Origin: Stenotrophomonas sp. SAU14A_NAIMI4_8
Lineage (GTDB): Bacteria; Pseudomonadota; Gammaproteobacteria; Xanthomonadales; Xanthomonadaceae
Direction of reading: 5' to 3'
Assembly (NCBI RefSeq): GCF_003086695.1
Contig: NZ_CP025999.1
Span: 794,820 to 858,819 of the forward strand
Length of the DNA: 64,000 nt
Of this stretch, positions 26,057-36,446 are shown one piece after another (positions within the stretch are counted from its first letter, which is position 1; the number at the start of each line of letters is the position of its first letter). Under the pieces are notes generated by a model. The model was not told the origin of the DNA and searched no databases. It saw only the letters and a list, made by a program, of their open reading frames with translations. Made by a program: the position numbers and the translations under genes.

Positions 26057-28567
26057 ATGAGCAAGCACGCGCGCCGCCAGCGGCGCTGGACCGGTCTGGT
26101 CCTGTCGATGGCCCTGCTGGCCGTAGCGCCGCTGGCCTGGTCGGCCGGTACCGCGCCGGCCGCTGCCGCCCAGGCCGCCACCGGCTACGAACTGCCGTCG
26201 GCCGCGCTGCAGGCGGTGGTGGACGCGCCGCGTGCGCCCACGCTGTCCCTGTCGCCGCGCCGCGACGTGGCCGCGTTGATGCAGATGCCGTCGCTGCCGT
26301 CGATCCAGGTGGTGGCGCAGCCGGAGCTGAAGCTGGCCGGCGTGCGCATCAACCCGCGCACCTTCTCCGACAGCCGTTTCAGCTTCGGCCAGAAGCTGTG
26401 GCTGATGAACGTGGCCGATGGCAAGGAGCGGCAGATCAGTGGCCTGCCGGCGCAGTTGTCGATTGCCGGCCTGTCCTGGTCGCCCGACCAGAAGTGGCTG
26501 GCCTTCAACCAGGTGGACGCGGCCAGCGGTGCCAACGAACTGTGGCTGGTGGACGTGGCCGCTGGCAGCGCCCGCCGCCTGCAGGCCGGTCTGAACACGG
26601 TGTTTGGCGAGGGCTACCAGTGGCTGCCTGACAGCCGTGGGCTGATCGTCATGACCCGCGTGGCAGGCGCAGGTGATCCGCCGCCGGCCGATGGCGTGCC
26701 CACCGGCCCGGCCGTGCAGCAGACCGGCAAGAGCAGCGGCGTGGTGTCCATCCGCACCTACCAGGACCTGCTGAAGAACGAGGCCGACGCGCGCCTGTTC
26801 GATTACTACGCCAAGGCCCAGCCGATGCAGGTCGGCCTGGACGGGCGGACCCGCGCGCTGGGTGCGGCGGGCATCTATCTGGACTTCAGCGTATCGCCTG
26901 ACGGCAACTACCTGCTCAGCCAGCGCGTGCAGCGTCCGTATTCCTATGTGGTGCCGGTAGGCAGCTTCCCGCGCCGCATCGAAGTGCTGGACCGCAACGG
27001 TCAGCTGGCCCACACCGTGGCCGTGCGGCCGCTGGTGGAAGGCCTGCCGACCGGCAACGATGCCGAAGTGACCGGCGTGCGTGACATCAGCTGGCGCGCC
27101 GACGCCGGCGCTACCCTGGTCTGGGCCGAGGCGCAGGACGGCGGCGATCCGAACCGCGAAGCGAAGGTGCGCGATGCGGTGTTCATGCAGGCCGCCCCGT
27201 TCGAGAAGCCGCCGGTGACCCTGGCCCAGCTGGGCAGCCGTTTCGCCGGCATCACCTGGGGCCGCGGCGACCTGGCCCTGCTCAATGAGTCGTGGTGGAA
27301 GACCCGCAACAGCAAGACCTGGCGCATCGCCCCGGACGATGCCGCGCAGGCGCCGCAGCTGCTCTGGGACCGCGATGCGCAGGACCGCTACAACGATCCG
27401 GGCCGTGCCGGCGTGGTACGCGATGTGAACGGTCGCGCGCGCCTGCAGACCACTGCTGACGGTCGCAGCATCTTCCTGTACGGGCAGGGCGCTTCGCCGG
27501 AAGGTGACCGTCCGTTCGTGGACCGCTTCGATATCGAAAGCCGCCAGGCCACGCGCCTGTTCCATTCGCAGGCGCCGGCCTATTCGTTGCCGGTTGCACT
27601 GCTGGACCAGGAAGGCACGTCGCTGCTGCTGACCCGCGAAAGCCCCGACGAGCCGGCCAACTACCAGGTGCAGTCGCTGGCCGATGCCAGTGCCGCGCCG
27701 CGCGCGCTGACCCACTTCGCCCACCCACTGCCGCAGCTGAAGGGCGTGCAGAAGGAGCAGATCCGCTACAAGCGTGCCGACGGCGTGGACCTGACCGCCA
27801 CGCTGCTGCTGCCGCCGGGCTACGACCCCAAGCGCGATGGCCCGCGCCCGCTGCTGATGTGGGCCTACCCGGGTGAGTTCAAGAGTGCCGCCGCGGCCAG
27901 CCAGGTGACCGATTCGCCGTACCGCTTCAACGCGGTCAGCTACTGGGGCCCGCAGGCGTTCCTGGCCAAGGGCTACGTGGTGCTGGCCAGCCCGACCATG
28001 CCGATCATCGGCGAGGGCGACAAGGAACCCAACGACACCTACATCGAACAGCTGGTGGCCAATGCGCAGGCCGCGGTGGACGAGGTGGTGCGCCGTGGCG
28101 TGACCGATCGTGACCACATCGCCATCGGTGGCCATTCCTACGGTGCGTTCATGACCGCCAACCTGCTGGCGCACACGCGCCTGTTCAAGGCCGGCATCGC
28201 CCGCAGCGGCGCCTACAACCGCACGCTCACCCCGTTTGGTTTCCAGGCCGAGGAACGCAACTACTGGCAGGCGCAGGACGTCTACCAGAAGATGTCGCCG
28301 TTCAACTACGCCGGTGACATCAAGGATCCGATCCTGTTCATCCACGGCGTGGACGACAACAACTCCGGCACGTTCCCGATCCAGAGCGAGCGCATGTTCG
28401 CGGCGGTGAAGGGTCTGGGTGGCACGGCGCGGCTGGTGATGCTGCCCAACGAATCGCATGCCTACCGCGCACGCGAATCGATCATGACCATGCTGGCCGA
28501 AAGCGAGCGCTGGCTGGAACAGACCCTGGGCCCGGTGCCGCAGGGCAAGGCGAAGAAGAAGCGCTGA
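26057..28567 (+). CDS. Exported S9 prolyl-oligopeptidase-family serine peptidase
   Basis: 836 residues from MSKHARRQRRWTGLVL, with AGGA before the ATG. A signal peptide ends near ...LAWSA, so it is periplasmic or secreted. A long beta-propeller-like region (about 50-560) precedes an alpha/beta-hydrolase catalytic domain with the nucleophile in GGHSYGAF (Ser near 694), Asp in FIHGVDDNN and His in ESHAYRARES. The layout and segments resemble the glutamyl-endopeptidase-like S9 group found in plants and Xanthomonadaceae. Expected substrates are peptides. It is transcribed away from ahcY with about 100 bases between its start and the riboswitch. Confidence 0.88.
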   Translation: MSKHARRQRRWTGLVLSMALLAVAPLAWSAGTAPAAAAQAATGYELPSAALQAVVDAPRAPTLSLSPRRDVAALMQMPSLPSIQVVAQPELKLAGVRINPRTFSDSRFSFGQKLWLMNVADGKERQISGLPAQLSIAGLSWSPDQKWLAFNQVDAASGANELWLVDVAAGSARRLQAGLNTVFGEGYQWLPDSRGLIVMTRVAGAGDPPPADGVPTGPAVQQTGKSSGVVSIRTYQDLLKNEADARLFDYYAKAQPMQVGLDGRTRALGAAGIYLDFSVSPDGNYLLSQRVQRPYSYVVPVGSFPRRIEVLDRNGQLAHTVAVRPLVEGLPTGNDAEVTGVRDISWRADAGATLVWAEAQDGGDPNREAKVRDAVFMQAAPFEKPPVTLAQLGSRFAGITWGRGDLALLNESWWKTRNSKTWRIAPDDAAQAPQLLWDRDAQDRYNDPGRAGVVRDVNGRARLQTTADGRSIFLYGQGASPEGDRPFVDRFDIESRQATRLFHSQAPAYSLPVALLDQEGTSLLLTRESPDEPANYQVQSLADASAAPRALTHFAHPLPQLKGVQKEQIRYKRADGVDLTATLLLPPGYDPKRDGPRPLLMWAYPGEFKSAAAASQVTDSPYRFNAVSYWGPQAFLAKGYVVLASPTMPIIGEGDKEPNDTYIEQLVANAQAAVDEVVRRGVTDRDHIAIGGHSYGAFMTANLLAHTRLFKAGIARSGAYNRTLTPFGFQAEERNYWQAQDVYQKMSPFNYAGDIKDPILFIHGVDDNNSGTFPIQSERMFAAVKGLGGTARLVMLPNESHAYRARESIMTMLAESERWLEQTLGPVPQGKAKKKR

Positions 28568-28580
28568 GGCGTGTGGGACG

Positions 28581-28604
28581 GCGGCCCCTGCAACGGGGGC
28601 CGCC
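28581..28604. terminator. GC hairpin after the S9 peptidase gene
   Basis: GGCGGCCCC-TGCAAC-GGGGGCCGCC begins 14 bases after the stop codon. No T run follows, so termination is likely but weaker than a canonical terminator. Confidence 0.5.
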
Positions 28605-28608
28605 GCGG

Positions 28609-28679
28609 GTAGAGTCGACCGTTGGTCGACTATCGCGCGCAGCGCGGGATTTCGGCAGTCGACCAACGGTCGACGCTAC
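28609..28679. repeat. GTAG-headed dyad repeat
   Basis: GTAGAGTCGACCGTTGGTCGAC and its inverted copy ending GCTAC flank a small GCGCGCAGCGCG hairpin. This is a full two-arm copy of the Stenotrophomonas GTAG family. Confidence 0.88.
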
Positions 28680-28799
28680 CCCGTCGGTATTTCCGCGCCG
28701 GACGATACGTGCAGATGAAACCATTTTCGCGCCGCAGCAACGGCGGCGAACTGGGGTAGGCTTGGCGACGGATCATGCCCAGAGGTTCGTGCGTCGCCG

Positions 28800-31511
28800 A
28801 TGAACGAGTACCGCAGCAGCATCGAATTCGCTTCCCCCGATCTTCCGCTTCGCGATGATGTGCGCCGGCTGGGCGCACTGGTTGGCGATCTGCTGGTGGA
28901 ACAAGTCTCCGCCGCGTTCCTCGATGATGTGGAGGATGTGCGCACCCGCGCGATCGCCCGCCGCGAGAACCAGGCGCCGCTGGCCGAACTGGCGCAGGGC
29001 CTGGCCGGGCGCACGCCGCAGCAGGCCGAAACCATGGTGCGTGCGTTCAGTACCTACTTCCAGGTAGTGAACATTGCCGAGCGCGTGCACCGTATCCGCC
29101 GCCGTCGTGACTACCAGCGTGCTGGTACCGCCGCGCCGCAGCCCGACGGCCTGCAGGACGCGCTGCAGCACCTGAAGACGCAGGGCGTGAGCCTGGACGA
29201 ACTGGCGCAGTGGTTGCCGCGCATCGACATCGAACCGGTGTTCACCGCCCATCCCACCGAAGCGGTACGCCGTGCGCTGCTGGAAAAAGAACAGTTGATG
29301 GTGGCCAGCCTGGTGGACAACCTGGATGGCCAGCGCACGCCCGGTGAAGCCGCCGCCGACGCAGCGCGCTTCCGCATGGCGCTGACCGCTTCGTGGCAGA
29401 CCACCGATTCTTCGCCGGTGCGGCCCACCGTGGATGACGAACGCGAACACGTGGGTTTCTACCTGGTGCAGGTGCTGTACCGGGTGATTCCGGTGCTGTA
29501 CGAATCGCTGCAGCAGGCGCTGCGCGACACCTATGGGCAGGAACTGCCGCTGCCGCGCCTGCTGCGCTTCGGCACCTGGGTGGGCGGCGACATGGACGGC
29601 AATCCCAACGTGGATGCCGGCACCATCCGCAACACGCTGGATGCGCAGCGGCAGGCGGTGCTGGGCCGTTACCAGAAGGAACTGCTGCAGCTGGCCAGCC
29701 TGCTCAGCCAGTCCACCGAGCGGGTGGGGGTGAGCGAGGCGCTGCAGGCGCGCGTGGCGCAGTACCAGCAGCAGTTGCCGCAGGTGCAGTCGCGGCCACG
29801 CCATGCCGACATGCCCTACCGCCTGCTCAACGACCGCATGCGTGCACGCCTGCAGGCCACGCTGGACGATGGCGAAGGTGCCTATGCCGGCCCGGATGAA
29901 CTGATCGACGATCTGCAGCTGATCCTGGACAGCCTGCGTGCCAACCGCGGCGAGCATGCCGGGGGCTTTGCGGTGCAGCGACTGCTGTGGCGGGTGAAGA
30001 CCTTTGGCTTCCATCTGGCGCGGCTGGACGTGCGCCAGGAATCGAGCGTGCATGCGCGCGCGCTGGCGGCGGTGCTGGGCGGTGAGGAGGCATGGCAGGC
30101 GCTGGACGCGCTGGGCCGGGCACGGTTGCTGGGCCCGCACGCCAGCGGCGAAACACCGTTGCCGGCCGGCAGCGATGAAGGCAACGCGCGCCTGGATGCC
30201 GTGTTCGCGGCGCTGGCCGATGCCCGCGCACGCCACGGTGCCGATGCCTTGGGCAGCTACATCATTTCCATGGCGCATGACCGCAGCGACGTGCTGGCGG
30301 TGTTGGCGTTGGCGCGGCGCGGCGGCCTGGTCGATGACGAAGGCGCGGTGCCACTGGATATCGCTCCGCTGTTCGAAACCGTGGACGATCTGAAGCGCGG
30401 CACCGCCACCCTGCGTGACCTGCTGGCCGACCCGGTGTACCGCGCACACCTGCGCGCACGGGGCGATGTGCAGATGGTGATGCTGGGCTATTCGGACAGC
30501 AGCAAGGATGGCGGCATCGCGGCATCGCGCTGGGGCCTGCAGCGTGCCCAGGTGGAACTGCTGGAAGTGGCCGCCGAACACTCCATTGGGCTGACCTTCT
30601 TCCACGGTCGTGGCGGCTCGATCAGCCGCGGCGGTGGCAAGACGACCCATGCGGTGGATGCTTCCCCGCGTGGCAGCATCGATGGCCGCCTGCGGGTGAC
30701 CGAGCAGGGCGAGGTGATCCACCGCAAGTACGGCATCCGCGCGCTGGCCTTGCGCTCGCTGGAGCAGTCCACCGGCGCGGTGCTGCGCGCCAGCCTGCGC
30801 CCGCGCGCGGCCGAGCCGCGCGAAGACGACTGGCGGCCGGTGATGGACCAGGTGGCCGCCGCCAGCAGTGAGGTCTATCGGGCATTCGTGGGCCAACCGC
30901 AGTTCATGGACTACTTCCGCTCCGCCACGCCGATCGATGTGATCGAGCGGATGACGCTGGGCTCGCGGCCTTCGCGGCGGCTCGGCCAGGATGCGGCGCT
31001 GGGCAACCTGCGGGCGATTCCCTGGGTGTTCGCCTGGAGCCAGGCGCGGGCGGTCATTCCCGGCTGGTACGGGGTGGGCAGTGGCCTGCAGGCCGCGGTG
31101 GATGCCGGCCATGAGCAGACGCTGCGGGACATGGCGCGCGACTGGCCGTTCTTCCGCACCTTCCTGGATGACATCGCCATGGTGTTGTCCAAGGGCGATA
31201 TCACCATTGCCGAGCAGTTCTCGCTGCTGTCCGGCGATCTGCACGGGCGGTTCTTCCCGCAGGTGCAGCGCGAGCTTGAACTGACCCGGCACTGGCTGCT
31301 GGCGCTGCTGGGCCAGAAGACGCTGCTGGACCACGATGCGCGGCTGGCGCTGTCGATCCGCCTGCGCAATCCTTATGTGGACCCGATCAGCGTGCTGCAG
31401 GTGGACCTGCTGCAGCGCTGGCGGGCCAGCGGGCGCGAGGATGACGATCTGCTGCGCGCGCTGGTGGCGTGCGTGAACGGCGTTTCGCAGGGCGTGCAGA
31501 ACACCGGTTGA
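28800..31511 (+). CDS. ppc: Phosphoenolpyruvate carboxylase
   Basis: 903 residues, typical length. It carboxylates PEP with bicarbonate to oxaloacetate to refill the TCA cycle. Conserved parts include [12 protein letters not shown] (catalytic His near 150), [20 protein letters not shown], the [10 protein letters not shown] loop, [13 protein letters not shown] and the extreme C-terminal QNTG. It is flanked by a GTAG repeat upstream and a short hairpin downstream and appears monocistronic. No strong Shine-Dalgarno is seen close to the ATG; AGAGG lies about 14 bases upstream. Confidence 0.97.
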   Translation: MNEYRSSIEFASPDLPLRDDVRRLGALVGDLLVEQVSAAFLDDVEDVRTRAIARRENQAPLAELAQGLAGRTPQQAETMVRAFSTYFQVVNIAERVHRIRRRRDYQRAGTAAPQPDGLQDALQHLKTQGVSLDELAQWLPRIDIEPVFTAHPTEAVRRALLEKEQLMVASLVDNLDGQRTPGEAAADAARFRMALTASWQTTDSSPVRPTVDDEREHVGFYLVQVLYRVIPVLYESLQQALRDTYGQELPLPRLLRFGTWVGGDMDGNPNVDAGTIRNTLDAQRQAVLGRYQKELLQLASLLSQSTERVGVSEALQARVAQYQQQLPQVQSRPRHADMPYRLLNDRMRARLQATLDDGEGAYAGPDELIDDLQLILDSLRANRGEHAGGFAVQRLLWRVKTFGFHLARLDVRQESSVHARALAAVLGGEEAWQALDALGRARLLGPHASGETPLPAGSDEGNARLDAVFAALADARARHGADALGSYIISMAHDRSDVLAVLALARRGGLVDDEGAVPLDIAPLFETVDDLKRGTATLRDLLADPVYRAHLRARGDVQMVMLGYSDSSKDGGIAASRWGLQRAQVELLEVAAEHSIGLTFFHGRGGSISRGGGKTTHAVDASPRGSIDGRLRVTEQGEVIHRKYGIRALALRSLEQSTGAVLRASLRPRAAEPREDDWRPVMDQVAAASSEVYRAFVGQPQFMDYFRSATPIDVIERMTLGSRPSRRLGQDAALGNLRAIPWVFAWSQARAVIPGWYGVGSGLQAAVDAGHEQTLRDMARDWPFFRTFLDDIAMVLSKGDITIAEQFSLLSGDLHGRFFPQVQRELELTRHWLLALLGQKTLLDHDARLALSIRLRNPYVDPISVLQVDLLQRWRASGREDDDLLRALVACVNGVSQGVQNTG

Positions 31512-31552
31512 TCGTCTGCATCCGCCGGGTGTGGCCCGGCGCTACCTGCCTT

Positions 31553-31580
31553 GGTAGGTGCGGGGCTTGCCCCGCACACC
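31553..31580. repeat. Short palindromic repeat between ppc and thioesterase
   Basis: GGTAGGTGCGGGGC-TT-GCCCCGCACACC is a near-perfect dyad with a GTAG head. A related sequence, GGTGCCGGGCTTGCCCGGCA, occurs near 47.79 kb. Confidence 0.7.
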
Positions 31581-31581
31581 T

Positions 31582-32088
31582 TCAATCCTCCGGAGAGGGT
31601 GGGTTGGAGGCCAGCAGTTCCAGGTGCCGCTGTTCCATTTCCTGGCGCAGCTGGCGGCGGATGAGCGCAGCGGCGTGGCGGCGGCGCTCGTCGCTGTTCT
31701 CCAGCTGCAGCGGCGGCACGGCGGTCGGCTTGCCGGCCTCGTCCACGGCCACCATGGTGAAGAAGCAGCTGTTGGCGTGGCGCACGCTGCGCTTGAGGAT
31801 GTCCTCGGCCACCACCTTCACCCCGATTTCCATCGACGAGGTGCCGGTGTAGTTCACCGAGGCCAGGAAGGTGACCAGTTCACCCACCGCGATGGGCTGG
31901 CGGAACATCACCTGGTCCACCGACAGGGTAACCACGTAGCTGCCGGCGTAGCGGCTGGCGCAGGCGTAGGCCACCTGGTCGAGCAGGCGCAGGATCGCAC
32001 CGCCATGCACCTTGCCGGAAAAATTGGCCATGTCCGGCGACATCAGCACGGTCATGGACAGCTGGTGGGATTTGAGTTCGGTCGACAT
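31582..32088 (-). CDS. Hotdog-fold acyl-CoA thioesterase (YciA type)
   Basis: 168 residues from MSTELKSHQLSMTVLMSPDMAN. Features of the single-hotdog acyl-CoA thioesterase family are NFSGKVHGGAILRLLDQVAYACASRYAG, with the catalytic Asp in LLDQVAY, and VTLSVDQVMFRQPI. It should release CoA from acyl-CoA in the cytoplasm; chain preference cannot be read. The start is placed at the ATG used by the family; the upstream extension translates a GTAG repeat. It lies downstream of metK on the same strand, separated by a terminator. Confidence 0.92.
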   Translation of the reverse strand: MSTELKSHQLSMTVLMSPDMANFSGKVHGGAILRLLDQVAYACASRYAGSYVVTLSVDQVMFRQPIAVGELVTFLASVNYTGTSSMEIGVKVVAEDILKRSVRHANSCFFTMVAVDEAGKPTAVPPLQLENSDERRRHAAALIRRQLRQEMEQRHLELLASNPPSPED

Positions 32089-32115
32089 GGCCTGATTGTA
32101 TCGGGCATGGACCGC

Positions 32116-32138
32116 GTAGCGTCGAGCTTGCTCGACTG
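32116..32138. repeat. GTAG-headed repeat, single arm
   Basis: GTAGCGTCGAGCTTGCTCGACTGC is one arm of the family, immediately upstream of the thioesterase start on the opposite orientation. Confidence 0.75.
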
Positions 32139-32155
32139 CCGTTGCCAGGAGCAAA

Positions 32156-32185
32156 GCAGAAGGGCCGCTTGCGCGGCCCTTCTGC
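32156..32185 (-). terminator. Terminator hairpin downstream of metK
   Basis: GCAGAAGGGCCGC-TTGC-GCGGCCCTTCTGC is a perfect 13-bp stem. On the minus strand it is followed by TTTGCTCC, a weak T tract. Confidence 0.75.
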
Positions 32186-32193
32186 AAGGTCAG

Positions 32194-32245
32194 CCGACTA
32201 ACAGTCGGCTCTACCCGTCGGCTCTACCCGTCGGCTCTAGCCGCC
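32194..32245. repeat. GTAG-type repeat with short tandem tail
   Basis: GCCGACTAACAGTCGGCTCTAC is an inverted single arm, followed by two further CCGTCGGCTCTA units and GCCGCCGGC. It ends at the metK stop region. Confidence 0.65.
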
Positions 32246-32249
32246 GGCT

Positions 32250-33461
32250 TTACTTCAGCTTGGCGTCGGCGCGCAGGGCGGCGGCGCGGTCGGTCTTCTC
32301 CCAGGAGAAGGCCGTGGCGTTGACGGTTTCGCCTTCGCCGTTGAGGTAGCTGAACTCCTTCGGCTTGCGGCCGAAGTGGCCGTAGGCCGCGGTCTGCTGG
32401 TACATCGGGTGGATCAGGTCCAGCATCTTGATGATGCCGTACGGGCGCAGGTCGAAGTGCTTGCGGATCAGCTTCTCGATCTTGTCGTCGCTGATCTTGC
32501 CGGTGCCGAAGGTGGTGACCGAGATCGAGGTCGGCTCAGCCACGCCGATGGCGTAGGAGACCTGCACTTCGCAACGGTCGGCCAGGCCGGCGGCAACCAC
32601 GTTCTTGGCAACGTAGCGGGCCGCGTAGGCAGCCGAACGGTCGACCTTGGACGGATCCTTGCCGGAGAACGCGCCACCACCGTGACGGGCCCAGCCGCCG
32701 TAGGTGTCGACGATGATCTTGCGGCCGGTCAGGCCGCAGTCGCCCACCGGGCCGCCGATCTCGAACTTGCCGGTCGGGTTGATGTGGAACTTGGTGCCCT
32801 TGTGCAGCCACTTGGCCGGCAGCACCGGCTTGATGATCTCTTCGCGGACGGCCTCGATCAGGTCCTTCTGCTTGATGCCCGGGGCATGCTGGGTCGACAG
32901 CACGACCGCATCGATGGCCGAGACTTCGCCGTTTTCATAGCGCAGGGTGACCTGGCTCTTGGCATCCGGGCGCAGCCACGACAGCGGCGAGTTGCGCTTC
33001 TTGCGGATCTTGGCCTGCTGTTCCACCAGGCGGTGCGACAGGTGGATCGCCGCCGGCATGTAGCTGTCGGTTTCGTTGGTGGCGTAGCCGAACATCAGGC
33101 CCTGGTCGCCAGCGCCCATTTCTTCGGGCTTCTTGCGGTCCACGCCCTGGGCGATGTGCGGCGACTGCTTGCCGATCAGGTTCAGCACGCCGCAGGTGGC
33201 GCCGTCGAAGCCGACGTCCGAGCTGTCATAGCCGATGTCCGTGATGACCTTGCGGGTCAGCGCTTCCAGGTCGATCCATGCGCTGGTGGTGATTTCACCG
33301 GCGACGATGGCAACACCGGTCTTGACCATGGTTTCGCAGGCCACGCGGGCGCGCTGGTCCTGGGTCAGGATCGCGTCCAGCACCGCATCGGAGATCTGGT
33401 CGGCAACCTTGTCCGGATGGCCTTCGGAGACCGACTCGGAGGTGAAGAGATAGCTGGACAT
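32250..33461 (-). CDS. metK: S-adenosylmethionine synthetase
   Basis: 403 residues from [22 protein letters not shown], the invariant MetK start. It makes S-adenosylmethionine from methionine and ATP. Motifs seen: [23 protein letters not shown], the [19 protein letters not shown] phosphate-binding loop and the final Lys-rich tail. The product supplies the methyltransferases that yield SAH for ahcY. A possible TATCAT -10 is found upstream near 33506 on the minus strand. I saw no SAM riboswitch in the leader. Confidence 0.98.
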   Translation of the reverse strand: MSSYLFTSESVSEGHPDKVADQISDAVLDAILTQDQRARVACETMVKTGVAIVAGEITTSAWIDLEALTRKVITDIGYDSSDVGFDGATCGVLNLIGKQSPHIAQGVDRKKPEEMGAGDQGLMFGYATNETDSYMPAAIHLSHRLVEQQAKIRKKRNSPLSWLRPDAKSQVTLRYENGEVSAIDAVVLSTQHAPGIKQKDLIEAVREEIIKPVLPAKWLHKGTKFHINPTGKFEIGGPVGDCGLTGRKIIVDTYGGWARHGGGAFSGKDPSKVDRSAAYAARYVAKNVVAAGLADRCEVQVSYAIGVAEPTSISVTTFGTGKISDDKIEKLIRKHFDLRPYGIIKMLDLIHPMYQQTAAYGHFGRKPKEFSYLNGEGETVNATAFSWEKTDRAAALRADAKLK

Positions 33462-33774
33462 CAGGCGGTATATCCCTTGATTCGGATGGAAAGATGGGCG
33501 CGCATGATACACGGGGTGCGCCGCCTGTGCATTGTGAACCCAGACAGGTTGCCGGTGGTTAAGGCGGTGTGCCCATCTTCACGGGTCCTGCGGGGCGCAA
33601 GTACCTGATGTTGCAGGGGCAGTGTTCCATTGGCGTGACCATTGGCAGGCCGGCGGGGCGGGGGGATGCGCGGGGCGGGACGGTCATTTTTCTGCCGCCA
33701 AACCGCCATCTGCCTGCCTTGGCCGGGGCGCAGGCTCTGCGCCAATCCGGCCGCCGGGCACCCGCGAGCACGCC

Positions 33775-35472
33775 ATGCAGGAACTGCAGCAGCGCCTCCA
33801 GCAACGCTTCCCCGAATGGTTCCATGGCCGCCGGGGGCAGCTTGCCCGGCCCCTGCTGCGCGGTATCGGTCGCTGGTCGCGGCTGGACCGCATCGAGGCC
33901 TTCCTGCAGCGCAGCGAGGGCCTGCGCGGTTTCGATTTCGTCGCCGCCAGCCTGGATTTCCTGGGCAGCCCGTACCAGCTGGAAGCCGGCGCACTGGATC
34001 GCATTCCGGCGCAGGGGCGGCTGCTGATCGTGGCCAACCATCCGTCCGGGGCGCTGGACGCGCTGGCCCTGCTGGATGCGGTGGGCCGGGTGCGGCGCGA
34101 TGTCCGCATCGTGGCCAACGACCTGCTGGGCGCGCTGGCGCCGCTGCAGGAGCTGCTGCTGCCGGTGCGCATGCTGGGCGGCAAGGTGCAGCGCGCCAGC
34201 CTGCAGGCGGTGGAACAGGCGCTGGCCGCCGAACAGTGCGTGATCGTGTTCCCCGCCGGTGAAGTGTCGCGGCTGTCGGTGCATGGCATCCGCGATGGGC
34301 GCTGGCAGCGTGGCTTCGTCCGTTTCGCCCGCGCATCGTCGGCGCCGGTGCTGCCGGTGCGGGTGCAGGCGCGCAATTCACTGCTGTTCTACAGCGCCTC
34401 GGCCTTGTTCAAGCCGGCCGGCACCGCCTTGCTGGCGCGCGAGATGTTCGCCCGCCGCGGGCGCCCGTTGCGGCTGCAGATCGGCCAGCCGATGCAGCTC
34501 GCCCACGGTGATGCCAGCGCCCAGCTGCTGGCGGTGCGGCGCGCGCTGTATGCACTGCGCTGCAGCGACGCGGCCGCGCCGGCGCAGGAACCGCTGGCCG
34601 CACCGCTGCCGCCGGCCGAGGTGGCCCGGGCTGTGGCGACGGCCCAGCTGCTGGGCCAGACCGGTGACGGCAAGCAGATCCTGCTGGCGCGCTGCGCAGC
34701 GGGTTGCCCGCTGCTGCTGGAACTGGGGCGCCTGCGCGAACTGACCTTCCGCCGCGTGGGCGAGGGCACCGGTCGCGCGCGCGATCTGGACGCGTTCGAT
34801 CTGGACTACCAGCACATCGTGATCTGGGATGCGGTGGCGCAGCGCATCGCCGGTGCCTACCGCATCATGCGCGGCGCCCAGGCGCTGGCCCGTCGCGGCC
34901 TGGGCGGCCTCTACAGCGCTTCGCTGTTCCGTTATTCCGACGATGCGATTCCGCGCATCGCCGAAGGGCTGGAACTGGGACGCAGCTTCGTGGTGCCCGA
35001 GTACTGGGGCAGCCGCAGCCTGGATTATCTGTGGCAGGGCATCGGTGCCTACCTGCAGTGCCAGCCGGGCATCCGCTACCTGTTCGGCGCGGTGTCCATC
35101 AGTGCGGCACTGCCGCGCGATGCGCGTGAGCAGCTGGTGGCCTACTACCAGCGTTACCACGGTGGCGCGCAGGGCCTGGTCGAATCGCATCGCCCGTTCC
35201 AGTATTTCGCCGCGCCGCCCAGCTACGGTGAACTGGACGCTGCCGGTGCCTTCGAGGTGCTGAAGGCCAACCTGGCCGCACTGGGAACGGTGGTGCCAAC
35301 GTTGTACCGGCAATACACCGAGCTGTGCGAACCCGGTGGTGCCCGCTTCCTGGCCTTCGGTGTCGATCCGGATTTCAGCGATTCCATCGACGGCTTGATC
35401 GAGGTGGACCTGCAGGCGATCCGGCCACACAAGCGCAAGCGCTACCTGCGCGATGCGGGGGCGGTGGCATGA
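33775..35472 (+). CDS. Double acyltransferase, OlsF-like ornithine lipid synthase candidate
   Basis: 565 residues. The N-terminal domain (about 60-290) is PlsC-like, with VANHPSGALDAL (near 87), FPAGEVSRL and PVRVQARNS. The usual HX4D motif reads as HPSGALD with five residues between His and Asp. The C-terminal domain (about 320-480) resembles the OlsB/GNAT hemolysin-type N-acyltransferase family: LTFRRVGEGTGRARDLDAFDLDYQHIV is its hallmark stretch (Arg and Asp rich), then AGAYRIMRG and YSASLFRY. Fused OlsA-OlsB enzymes (OlsF) acylate ornithine twice to make phosphorus-free membrane lipids. Its stop codon overlaps the next gene, a lipid-type phosphatase. Confidence 0.82.
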   Translation: MQELQQRLQQRFPEWFHGRRGQLARPLLRGIGRWSRLDRIEAFLQRSEGLRGFDFVAASLDFLGSPYQLEAGALDRIPAQGRLLIVANHPSGALDALALLDAVGRVRRDVRIVANDLLGALAPLQELLLPVRMLGGKVQRASLQAVEQALAAEQCVIVFPAGEVSRLSVHGIRDGRWQRGFVRFARASSAPVLPVRVQARNSLLFYSASALFKPAGTALLAREMFARRGRPLRLQIGQPMQLAHGDASAQLLAVRRALYALRCSDAAAPAQEPLAAPLPPAEVARAVATAQLLGQTGDGKQILLARCAAGCPLLLELGRLRELTFRRVGEGTGRARDLDAFDLDYQHIVIWDAVAQRIAGAYRIMRGAQALARRGLGGLYSASLFRYSDDAIPRIAEGLELGRSFVVPEYWGSRSLDYLWQGIGAYLQCQPGIRYLFGAVSISAALPRDAREQLVAYYQRYHGGAQGLVESHRPFQYFAAPPSYGELDAAGAFEVLKANLAALGTVVPTLYRQYTELCEPGGARFLAFGVDPDFSDSIDGLIEVDLQAIRPHKRKRYLRDAGAVA

Positions 35473-36269
35473 GCGGGGTGGCGCCGCTGCCGCCGCGCCA
35501 TCGGGCCGTGTTCGTGTCTGACGTGCACCTGGGCTCGCCGCATTGCCACGCCGCAGAACTGGCGGGCTTCCTGGGCCGGTTGCGCTGCGAGCGGCTGTAC
35601 CTGGTGGGCGACATCATCGACCTGTGGTGGATGGCCCACCGCGGCGCGCGTTGGCGGCAGTCACACAGCGATGTGGTGCAGGCCCTGCACGCGCTGCACA
35701 GGGCAGGCACCGACATCATCTACATTCCCGGCAACCACGATGCCTCGCTGCGCCAGGTCTGCGGCATGATGCTGCCGGCCATGCAGGTGCGCCGGCGGGC
35801 CATCCACGTGACCGCCGATGGCCGCCGCCTGCTGGTGGTGCACGGTGACGACTACGACGGCGCCACCCACTTCGGCGGCCTGCAGGAGCGCTTCGGTGAT
35901 TGGCTGTACTACCGCATCCTGACCGGCAACCGCCTGTTCAATGCGGTGCGGCGCCCGCTGGGGCTGCGCTACTGGTCGCTGTCCGAGTTCCTGAAGCGGC
36001 GCAGCAGTGCCGCCGAGCGTTACATCCAGCGCTTCGTGCAGGCCGGCCTGGACGATGTGCGCCGGCGGGGGCTGGACGGGATTGTCTGCGGGCACATCCA
36101 TCGCGCGGCGCTGATCGAACGCGATGGCCTGGTCTATGCCAACGATGGGGACTGGGTGGAAAGCCTGAGCGCGCTGGCCGAAGACCATGACGGCGCCTTG
36201 CGCCTGCTCGACCACACCGGCCGGACCCTGGTCGAGTTGCCAGGCGCACGCATCCGACATGCCGCCTGA
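35469..36269 (+). CDS. Calcineurin-like phosphoesterase, LpxH-related
   Basis: 266 residues; the ATG overlaps the preceding stop (ATGA), so the two are translationally coupled. The metallophosphoesterase motifs are complete: SDVHLGS, GDIIDLWW, PGNHD, VVHGDDYD and GHIHRAAL. This arrangement is that of the UDP-2,3-diacylglucosamine hydrolase-like group, which cuts a pyrophosphate in lipid A synthesis or related lipid nucleotides. The coupling with an acyltransferase suggests a shared role in membrane lipid metabolism. It is not necessarily the main LpxH of the cell. Confidence 0.88.
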   Translation: MSGVAPLPPRHRAVFVSDVHLGSPHCHAAELAGFLGRLRCERLYLVGDIIDLWWMAHRGARWRQSHSDVVQALHALHRAGTDIIYIPGNHDASLRQVCGMMLPAMQVRRRAIHVTADGRRLLVVHGDDYDGATHFGGLQERFGDWLYYRILTGNRLFNAVRRPLGLRYWSLSEFLKRRSSAAERYIQRFVQAGLDDVRRRGLDGIVCGHIHRAALIERDGLVYANDGDWVESLSALAEDHDGALRLLDHTGRTLVELPGARIRHAA

Positions 36270-36282
36270 TGCCGCGCGAGGG

Positions 36283-36369
36283 GTAGAGTCGACTGTCAGT
36301 CGACTATCGCGCGCAGCGCGGGATTTTCGCGGTATGACGGAAGAGCAGTCGACTGACAGTCGACTCTAC
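36283..36369. repeat. GTAG-headed dyad repeat
   Basis: GTAGAGTCGACTGTCAGTCGAC and its inverted copy ending CTCTAC surround a GCGCGCAGCGCG core. A short run of GTCGTTCC-like units follows (36370-36405). Confidence 0.88.
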
Positions 36370-36446
36370 CGTCGTTCCGTCGTTCCGTCGTTTCGCCGTT
36401 CCGCCGTACGTCGACCCTGCGCGCGCCTTCGCGCTAGCATCGCGGC

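Noticed and set aside
33462..33620. SAM riboswitch upstream of metK
   Set aside because: No conserved SAM-I, SAM-II or SAM/SAH blocks could be found in the leader.
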